A stretch of 6,488 nt of DNA from assembly GCA_016777395.1 (NCBI GenBank), contig JADHRO010000127.1, positions 1 to 6,488 on the forward strand, in the 5' to 3' direction. This document shows positions 1-5,785 of the stretch, in pieces; position 1 is the first letter of the stretch, and each line of letters starts with the position of its first letter. Both the position numbers and the translations under genes were made by a program. This DNA is from Chitinophagales bacterium (GTDB lineage Bacteria; Bacteroidota; Bacteroidia; Chitinophagales; UBA8649). The notes under the pieces were generated by a model. The model saw only the letters and a program-made list of their open reading frames with translations. It had not been told where the DNA came from and searched no databases.

Positions 1-729
1 AATAATCAACTTTAGAGTTTTCTGCGTCTTTGCTTTAACTTCAGCAAATGCTTGAATAAGTAGATAATGATTTTTTATGGGCACTAATCGTCCTATTATA
101 CCGATAACTACATCTTCCTGATTTAAGCCATACCTTGCCCGAAATGCAATTCTCCGCTCGGGATGATTAATTTGAAATCGTTCGAGATCAAAGCCTAAAG
201 GAACCACCTCAAACTTTTCGCAAGGGGCGACCTTGAATTTCTCGCACAACTCTTGTTTTTGGATATTACTAATCGCAACAATTTTGGTGCTCTTTCTTGC
301 CAAGAATCGTTCTATTTCTAAAAAGATTCTTGTTTTTAATTGACCGAAGTAAGAGTGGAAAACGTGTCCATGAAAAGTATGTAAAATAATCGGGACACCA
401 CAATTATAGGCTGCTAATCGACCTATAGCACCCGCTTTTGCCGCATGGGTATGCACAATATCTGGTTGAAACTCTTTGATGATTTGAACTAATTCTTTAT
501 AGGCTCTAAAATCTTTAATAGGGTTAATTTCCCTGTACATGTTTTTAATATATCTCGGCTTTAAACCTAAATTATCAACTATATATGCTGAGCTTGCCTC
601 GCTTTCATCCTTCATGCCCGCGACCAGTAAAGTTTCAAAATCATCGCCGATATATTTACTTAGATATGCAGCGTTGTAGGTAGGTCCTCCTAAATTTAAA
701 CGATTGATTATTCTTAACACTTTTGGCAT
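1..729 (-). CDS. GT4-family glycosyltransferase, C-terminus cut by window edge
   Basis: Partial gene; 243 residues are visible and the frame is open to the left edge. It is a cytoplasmic retaining GT-B glycosyltransferase that would transfer a sugar from a nucleotide-sugar donor to a lipid-linked acceptor; the sugar cannot be told. The N-terminal acceptor domain starts MPKVLRIINRLNLGGPTYN, with the glycine-rich loop at residues 13-16. Family signatures follow: PDIVHTHAAKAG (about 89-100), then HTFHGHVF (117-124), a pair common in Bacteroidota and proteobacterial polysaccharide GT4 enzymes. The linker into the donor domain and the first donor-domain strand are seen as GIIGRLVPIKNH (210-221). 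The EX7E donor-binding region lies outside the window. The ATG at 727-729 is supported because it overlaps the asnB-type stop by one base (TAATG), which indicates translational coupling and co-transcription with that gene. Family assignment is firm; the role in surface glycan synthesis is inferred from context. Confidence 0.9.
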   Translation of the reverse strand, partial: MPKVLRIINRLNLGGPTYNAAYLSKYIGDDFETLLVAGMKDESEASSAYIVDNLGLKPRYIKNMYREINPIKDFRAYKELVQIIKEFQPDIVHTHAAKAGAIGRLAAYNCGVPIILHTFHGHVFHSYFGQLKTRIFLEIERFLARKSTKIVAISNIQKQELCEKFKVAPCEKFEVVPLGFDLERFQINHPERRIAFRARYGLNQEDVVIGIIGRLVPIKNHYLLIQAFAEVKAKTQKTLKLII

Positions 730-2630
730 TAGACCATATATTTTTTATACCAGGTTTGAAAAACAATTAAGGCCCAAATTTGCGCATGAATATCCCCTGG
801 ATTAGATGAAAACAATTGCTTCTTTAAATCCCGTATAGTATCAATATTAAAAATATTTTGTTCTTCGATAAAATCATCAGCAAGCAAATCATCAACAATC
901 AAAGCTTTTAAATCTGATCTAAACCACTGTAATAGCGGCACCTCAAAGCCCATTTTGTTTCTTGAATACAATTCCGGCGGAAGCATACGTCGAAATGCGT
1001 CTTTCACGATTCGCTTTCTCCCTTTTTTACTCACCTTGAACTCCCCGGGCAATTGAAAAGCAAAATTGACCAATTCATGGTCGAGAAAAGGCACGCGCAC
1101 TTCCAAGCTATTGGCCATACTCATCAAATCTACTTTAGTCAGCATATCATTCACCAACACCAAATGCATATCAGTATATAAGGTCTCGTTGATATCATTG
1201 GCCAAATTGAAATGTTTAAGAATATCCACCTTCCTGCTCAAGAACTCTCCTTGACTTTTGCCCAAATCCGTTTTCAATAATTTTTTCGCGTAAGATTCCG
1301 GAGAAAAGGAACACCATCTCCAATACCTTTCAGGGGTATCTAGCTTTTTTCCTTGTGCAAACCGATCCAATTGACGAAACAAGTTTCCCAATTTCGAGTG
1401 TCTTGATTTTGGCAATTTATCCCATAGCGGCCCGCCAACACTTACCAAAGTATTCAATAAATTATCTTGTTGAACAAGATATTCCGCTTGATGCTTGTTG
1501 TAACCTCCAAACAATTCATCTGCCCCGTCTCCCGAAAGAGCTACAGTGACATGTTGTCTCGTTTTCTTACTCAGAATATAAACCGGCAATGCAGAAGAAT
1601 CTGCAAATGGCTCGTCAATGTAATCCAAAATATCGTGCAAGTTTTCATACAAATCTGCATTACTCAAACTAAAGACAGTATGATTGGATTTAATTTTTTT
1701 GGCTACTAAATTGGCATATTGGGTTTCATCGAAATAGGGATTGTCTGCAAAGCCAATAGAGAATGTATTTAGATTGGCTTGATGTCTTGCTGCTAATGTG
1801 GCAATCACGGAGGAATCAATTCCACCACTTAAAAATGACCCTAAGGGGACATCTGAGACCAACCTTCGCTGAACAGCTTTATCGAGATGATGCACCAACT
1901 CGCTTTGCGCTTTCTCATAAGATAGGTTTGCATATTTTTTCGTAAACGGAATGGAATAATACCGGTCTTCTTTCACACTCCCTAAAGCGTCAATAGTTAC
2001 GTAATGACCAGGCTTTAACTTAAAAACCCCTTTAAAAACCGTAGCGGGGTTAGGAATATAATTGAACTGGAAATATTGTTGAAGAGATACAAAATCTAAG
2101 TCCTTTTGAATACCAAACTTAAGTAAAGCTTTCATCTCAGAAGCAAATAAAAAAGCATCCTTGGTTTGTGTGTAAAGCAATGGTTTAATTCCTAATCGAT
2201 CTCTTGCTATAAAGGTCTCATCTTTCTCTTTATCATAAATGGCAAATGCAAAAAAACCATTAAATGAATGGACACATGATTTTCCATAGTGATGAAACAT
2301 TCTCAAGATTACTTCTGTGTCACTTACCGTATGAAAAACTTCCTGCTTCTCTTTTTCCAACCGTTCTTTTAGTTCTTGATAGTTATATATCTCACCATTA
2401 AACACAATAGTGTATCGATTGTCGCAAGCAGACATGGGTTGATTGGCAGACTCACTGGTGTCAATAACGGATAATCTAGCATGTGCAAATCCAAGCGCTG
2501 GTTTTGGATGATAAGTAGATTGACAGTCTGGACCTCTTTGATTTAGTGCTTGGGCTGCATCCTCTAGAGCACCTGATAATTCAAGGTTTTGAACTCCTTT
2601 TAGATTAATAAATCCTGCTATTCCGCACAT
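729..2630 (-). CDS. asnB: AsnB-family glutamine-hydrolysing amidotransferase (asparagine synthase-like)
   Basis: Complete 633-residue class II glutamine amidotransferase, close in length to Bacillus-type AsnB proteins and longer than the roughly 554-residue E. coli AsnB. It should hydrolyse glutamine, channel ammonia, and use ATP to adenylate a carboxylate and form an amide. The Ntn glutaminase domain (about 1-210) begins MCGIAGF with nucleophile Cys2 after Met removal. Glutamine-binding positions are present: R52, NGE at 78-80 and D104 in SDTEV. The synthetase domain has the PP-loop SGGIDSS (268-274), LSGDGADELFGGY (365-377) and the C-terminal block MLTKVDLMSMANSLEVRVP (496-514). In the second motif Asp368 stands where E. 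coli AsnB has the catalytic Glu348, a change I associate with polysaccharide-locus homologues. The substrate may therefore be aspartate or a glycan carboxylate such as a uronic acid; sequence alone does not decide. It is first in its operon and is followed by a GT4 gene with a 1-bp overlap. The gene symbol denotes the family, not a proven function. Confidence 0.93.
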   Translation of the reverse strand: MCGIAGFINLKGVQNLELSGALEDAAQALNQRGPDCQSTYHPKPALGFAHARLSVIDTSESANQPMSACDNRYTIVFNGEIYNYQELKERLEKEKQEVFHTVSDTEVILRMFHHYGKSCVHSFNGFFAFAIYDKEKDETFIARDRLGIKPLLYTQTKDAFLFASEMKALLKFGIQKDLDFVSLQQYFQFNYIPNPATVFKGVFKLKPGHYVTIDALGSVKEDRYYSIPFTKKYANLSYEKAQSELVHHLDKAVQRRLVSDVPLGSFLSGGIDSSVIATLAARHQANLNTFSIGFADNPYFDETQYANLVAKKIKSNHTVFSLSNADLYENLHDILDYIDEPFADSSALPVYILSKKTRQHVTVALSGDGADELFGGYNKHQAEYLVQQDNLLNTLVSVGGPLWDKLPKSRHSKLGNLFRQLDRFAQGKKLDTPERYWRWCSFSPESYAKKLLKTDLGKSQGEFLSRKVDILKHFNLANDINETLYTDMHLVLVNDMLTKVDLMSMANSLEVRVPFLDHELVNFAFQLPGEFKVSKKGRKRIVKDAFRRMLPPELYSRNKMGFEVPLLQWFRSDLKALIVDDLLADDFIEEQNIFNIDTIRDLKKQLFSSNPGDIHAQIWALIVFQTWYKKYMV

Positions 2631-2693
2631 AAGTAATTATTCGCTGTAAAAATAGAATATAATTGTTTTAGAACCTATACTTTTGTTAAACTT
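2631..2693. promoter_or_regulatory. Divergent intergenic region, probable back-to-back promoters
   Basis: This 63-bp gap separates the starts of the asnB-type gene (minus) and the membrane-protein gene (plus), so promoters for both probably lie here or extend into the coding ends. On the plus strand, TACTTTTG at 2678-2685 matches the Bacteroidota -7 element TAnnTTTG exactly, but it lies only 8 bases before the ATG, which would mean a nearly leaderless mRNA, and no convincing -33 TTTG lies at the usual distance. On the minus strand, TATTTTTA (complement of 2647-2654) matches the same element at all but the last base and would give a leader of about 11 bases. Neither start has a Shine-Dalgarno sequence, as usual in this phylum. 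The elements are seen; promoter activity is inferred. Confidence 0.35.
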
Positions 2694-4025
2694 ATGGGCA
2701 TACAAGATTTAATAATAGGACCTATCTATTTTTTTATCATCATGTTGATTGGCGTTAACATTAAAAATAAGATGAAAGATAAAGACCTTGGAGGCTACTT
2801 CCTCAAAGGCCTATTTCTTAAATTATTTGGTGCTTTTGGTATTTCAATTATATACTTCTTTTATTATGGGTCGGGAGACACCATTTTTTATTTTCGACGA
2901 GCTGTATTAATAGATAGTGTATTATTTTCAAAGCTGGATGTGGGCCTAAAGCTTCTCTTTGCCAATCCGATGATCATTGATCCTCAAACCTTTGGATACT
3001 TTAAAGCTATTCGAGCTTGGGATGCTAGTACGTATTTTGTGGTTAAGCTGGCAGCAATAACAAACCTTTTTTGTTTTGATAGCTACTTATCCAATGCCTT
3101 CATTTTTGCTGCACTTTCTTTTATTGGAATTTGGCGATTATATAAAATGTTGTTGGGAATATTTCCAGAGAAAAAACAAATTCTTGCATGGTCATTCTTA
3201 TTTATTCCTTCAGTTTTTTTCTGGGGATCCGGTATACTCAAAGATAACGTTACCTATGGTTTTTTGGGAATATTTATTAGCTCCTTCTACTATTTGTTCA
3301 TTGAGAGACGACAACTTTTTAAAAATTTAGTCTTACTGCTTGTGTCAACATATGTTATAGGTATTATTAAGAGTTATATTTTATTAGCTGCAATTCCTTC
3401 AATGTTTATTTGGCTATACCTTAAATTTAGAGGGAAGATTAAGTCCTCCGTTTTAAAAGCTTTAGCCACTCCAATACTCCTATTTTTTATTTTTGGAGCG
3501 GGGTATGGAACATTGCAAATAGCAGGGTCCTCCTTTAACAAGTTCTCTATAGATAATGCCCAAGAAAAAGCAGAAGATATGCAACGTTGGCATACCTATC
3601 GTGTGGAAGTTCTTAAAGGAGGAGATGGTTCCTCTTATCATTTAGGAAAAGTAGATTTTACGCCGATTGGAATTCTCACAAAAATCCCCAAAGCCATAAA
3701 TGCAGCGCTGTTCAGACCATATCTCTGGGAAGCTGGCAATGTAGTCGTGTTGTTATCCGCCATTGAAAGTTCATTCTTTCTGATAATTACTATCCGGTTC
3801 TTCCTCTTATTCTCTATAAATATGTCCGCTGGATTTAATTATATGAGCAAGAATCCCATCATATATTTTATGTTTGTGTTCTCCTTTATTTTTGCTTTTT
3901 CTGTTGGATTCACAAGCTTTAATTTTGGAGCATTATCTCGATATAGGATACCCCTACTTCCTTTTTATGTGTCGGCGATTCTACTTGTAACCGACTACCT
4001 TAAAAATTATAAAAAAGCTCGCTAA
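2694..4025 (+). CDS. Polytopic membrane protein, putative polysaccharide polymerase or GT-C-type glycosyltransferase
   Basis: A 443-residue integral inner-membrane protein with about ten to twelve hydrophobic segments, including roughly 5-22, 42-59, 133-149, 164-176, 183-203, 209-224, 227-242, 255-275, 351-374, 388-408 and 421-435. A hydrophilic loop, about 276-350, lies between two of them and is rich in conserved-looking residues (for example FRPYLWEAGN, 340-349). An acidic GD pair (61-62) follows the second membrane segment, the place where GT-C enzymes carry catalytic or metal-binding acids. IPSVFFWGSGILKDN (171-185) and RYRIPLLPFY (416-425) resemble motifs of uncharacterised polysaccharide-locus membrane proteins. 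In context it is the best candidate for a Wzy-like polymerase or a lipid-phosphate-sugar-dependent transferase. I cannot assign it to a named family with certainty, and a transporter is less likely. It is the only plus-strand gene here, and its last 26 bp overlap the convergent transglutaminase-like gene. The start is supported because later Met codons would remove the first membrane segment. Confidence 0.85.
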   Translation: MGIQDLIIGPIYFFIIMLIGVNIKNKMKDKDLGGYFLKGLFLKLFGAFGISIIYFFYYGSGDTIFYFRRAVLIDSVLFSKLDVGLKLLFANPMIIDPQTFGYFKAIRAWDASTYFVVKLAAITNLFCFDSYLSNAFIFAALSFIGIWRLYKMLLGIFPEKKQILAWSFLFIPSVFFWGSGILKDNVTYGFLGIFISSFYYLFIERRQLFKNLVLLLVSTYVIGIIKSYILLAAIPSMFIWLYLKFRGKIKSSVLKALATPILLFFIFGAGYGTLQIAGSSFNKFSIDNAQEKAEDMQRWHTYRVEVLKGGDGSSYHLGKVDFTPIGILTKIPKAINAALFRPYLWEAGNVVVLLSAIESSFFLIITIRFFLLFSINMSAGFNYMSKNPIIYFMFVFSFIFAFSVGFTSFNFGALSRYRIPLLPFYVSAILLVTDYLKNYKKAR

Positions 4026-4695
4026 AATTATAATCTGGAATAAAATTATAGGGGGGATAAAACCTACCATGACGGGAATACAAGCCATAAACATATTCTA
4101 TTTCAGGTTTGTAAAACGGAGCTAAATCCGGATGGATAGGAAGCTTCCAGTTTGGAGCTTGTTCCAAATCCTTCAGAGATTTGTAAGAATGCACCTCCCC
4201 GGTAATATCTTGTGCATAAAAAGGCTCATTACTGTCAATGATCATCCACCCCTTTTTTGTTTGCACTTCACTCAAAGAATGCGAAAGCACTCCCTTAGAG
4301 GTAATTGTAGTCCAAAAATTTTTCTTACTTCGAAATACAGCTACATGCCGAGTTTTAAATCCATCGAGCATCAATTGCTTTTCAATACTCCGGCTGTAGT
4401 CATAACATAAGCCAGATCCATTAGCTAGCAAATCTTTTGGTTCTCTTTTTGCGTTATATTCTATTGGACTAAAAAGAGGAAACTTACGGTGCAATTCATT
4501 AAGCAATAAATCAATATATTCGATTTGTTCTTCGAAGCTTAGAGCATCCCCCACCACATTAGAAGTCTTAAAAATATGCTCCAAGGCTAATTCATCTTCG
4601 TGGCTAATTTTCTTGGGTACGTTATGCAAATATCCGAGAACAAGTATTATGACACTCAATAATAGTAAAATCCGATGCTGCTTATGCTTTCCCAT
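4000..4695 (-). CDS. Membrane-anchored transglutaminase-like (Cys-His-Asp) protein
   Basis: A 231-residue protein with a basic N-terminus (MGKHKQHR) followed by one hydrophobic segment, about 9-23, so it is probably a signal-anchor protein with its domain in the periplasm. The core fits the transglutaminase-like fold: nucleophile Cys97 in GSGLCYDYSRSIEKQL (93-108), the following strand GFKTRHVAVF (112-121), His139 in LSHSLSEV (137-144) and Asp154 in GWMIIDSNEPF (149-159), in the usual order and spacing. Members of this superfamily act as cysteine peptidases, peptide amidases or acyl transferases, so the reaction is unknown. The C-terminal 38 residues are strongly aromatic, contain three YNF motifs and end in Phe. 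The start codon lies inside the end of the upstream glycosyltransferase gene (14-bp overlap), which indicates coupling to glycan assembly. The 3' end overlaps the convergent membrane-protein gene. The triad is seen directly; location and role are inferred. Confidence 0.85.
   Translation of the reverse strand: MGKHKQHRILLLLSVIILVLGYLHNVPKKISHEDELALEHIFKTSNVVGDALSFEEQIEYIDLLLNELHRKFPLFSPIEYNAKREPKDLLANGSGLCYDYSRSIEKQLMLDGFKTRHVAVFRSKKNFWTTITSKGVLSHSLSEVQTKKGWMIIDSNEPFYAQDITGEVHSYKSLKDLEQAPNWKLPIHPDLAPFYKPEIEYVYGLYSRHGRFYPPYNFIPDYNFSELFYNF
4003..4050. repeat. Three direct copies of AAAATTATA at the convergent gene overlap
   Basis: The 9-base word AAAATTATA occurs at 4003-4011, 4024-4032 and 4042-4050, with offsets of 21 and 18 bases, both multiples of three. 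On the minus strand the copies lie in the same frame and encode the three Tyr-Asn-Phe motifs at the C-terminus of the transglutaminase-like protein. The first copy also lies in the coding end of the plus-strand membrane protein, and the second overlaps its TAA stop. It may be an internal peptide repeat or a chance result of AT-rich codons. Confidence 0.6.
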
Positions 4696-5785
4696 TTATA
4701 AGTGATAAAAAATGATTTTTATTTGCATGAATAGAATATCCCTTTACAACAGTTTTCCTTCCTGCTTCTCCCAGTTTTTGTCTTAGTTCGTTATTCTCTA
4801 TTAATAAAGATAGCTTTTTTACCCAACTTTCGTCTGTAGTACAAAGTAGTCCATTTTTTTGATCGAAAATTATTTCTTTGTTCACTCCCACATCTGCCAA
4901 CACAGAGGGGATTTCCATAGACATGTAGACTAGGCCTTTTAAGCCGCACTTCCCTTTACTCCATTCATCATTTGGCAATGGCATAATTCCAATATCAATT
5001 TCCTCAAGTTCCTTAATCTCTGTCTCTTTTGTCCATTCTACGCCATTTATTTCTAGCTCCTTGTGCTGATATGAAGCATCCCCGATAACTTTAAAATATA
5101 TCCTATTCCCATATTTCTTTTTTATGGCTTCAAGCAATGGGATTGCTAACTTAAAATGCTCAATAGTCGTTTGACTTCCGCTCCAACCTATGCAAACTGT
5201 ATTATCTATTTTAGGTCTTAATGGGCTTGATCGACTATACTCATTGGTATCGATACATGTTGGTATTAATTCCACCGCTTCTGAAAATTGCCTTGCATAT
5301 TCTTGTAGAAAATGATTCCCTACTATGTTTACATGCGCCGCTTGAATAATTTGTTTGATCTTATTGGGGTTCTTTAAAAACGCGAGTTTTTTGTTCGCTT
5401 CAGAAACATTGGCCAGCCAAATGGAATCATCAAAATCAAAAATTAGTTTTGAGCGTTTAGCGATCGCTTTTTCGAAGAAAGCAGTACCTAGCATAAAGGC
5501 TTCTCGCTGAACAAAAACATACTCGAATTTTCTTGCTCTTATAAAGGAAATGGCTAGAAGTTTAAGTACACTTTTAAGCACGATTATTCCCTTTGAGAAA
5601 AAAGCTCCCGGAGCATAAAACTTTTTATCCATTGCTTCGCTTAGCAAATACTCATACTCATAAGTGCGCTTGTTTTTTTCTAAAGCAGGAAGGAATTGTT
5701 CTATACGATATCGCTGTGAAGGAGAGCGATTAGGCCGATGCAAACCTAAAAACAAAATATCTTTTTTATTCTTATTGCTTGACAT
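4682..5785 (-). CDS. GT4-like family glycosyltransferase
   Basis: Complete 367-residue GT-B glycosyltransferase expected to act at the cytoplasmic face of the inner membrane on a lipid-linked glycan. The N-terminal domain has HRPNRSPSQRYRIEQFLPAL (16-35), a basic and hydrophobic stretch at about 64-86 that could touch the membrane, and FDFDDSIWL (116-124). The donor domain begins at CIGWSGSQTT (198-207), the short glycine-containing loop typical of this group. IMPLPNDEWSKGKCGLKGLV (267-286) leads into YMSMEIPSVLADVGVNKEII (287-306), the donor-binding region. Here the canonical EX7E glutamates are replaced: the first falls at Lys279 and the second at Tyr287, a variant known in other bacterial GT4-like proteins. 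Donor and acceptor cannot be told. Its ATG overlaps the end of the upstream methyltransferase gene by 14 bp, and its own end overlaps the next gene by 14 bp, so it sits in the middle of a tightly coupled operon. No signal peptide is seen. Confidence 0.9.
   Translation of the reverse strand: MSSNKNKKDILFLGLHRPNRSPSQRYRIEQFLPALEKNKRTYEYEYLLSEAMDKKFYAPGAFFSKGIIVLKSVLKLLAISFIRARKFEYVFVQREAFMLGTAFFEKAIAKRSKLIFDFDDSIWLANVSEANKKLAFLKNPNKIKQIIQAAHVNIVGNHFLQEYARQFSEAVELIPTCIDTNEYSRSSPLRPKIDNTVCIGWSGSQTTIEHFKLAIPLLEAIKKKYGNRIYFKVIGDASYQHKELEINGVEWTKETEIKELEEIDIGIMPLPNDEWSKGKCGLKGLVYMSMEIPSVLADVGVNKEIIFDQKNGLLCTTDESWVKKLSLLIENNELRQKLGEAGRKTVVKGYSIHANKNHFLSLINGKA

Noticed and set aside
1066..1945. Four short plus-strand open frames of 60-80 codons inside the asnB-type gene
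   Set aside because: They are antisense to a strongly conserved gene, overlap one another and show no domain or credible start context.
3076..3330. 84-codon plus-strand frame inside the membrane-protein gene
   Set aside because: It is an out-of-frame shadow of hydrophobic coding sequence with no independent support.
3541..3720. A break or frameshift in the membrane-protein gene, suggested by a hydrophilic stretch
   Set aside because: The frame is continuous and membrane segments resume afterwards; a large soluble loop is normal for polymerase and GT-C proteins.
4003..4050. Possible bidirectional intrinsic terminator between the convergent genes
   Set aside because: The AT-rich words are direct repeats, not a strong inverted repeat; the only palindrome, ATTATAAT at 4027-4034, is too short and weak to be a terminator stem.
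4132..4410. 92-codon plus-strand frame opposite the transglutaminase-like gene
   Set aside because: It is antisense to the region holding the Cys-His-Asp triad; its composition is that of a shadow frame.
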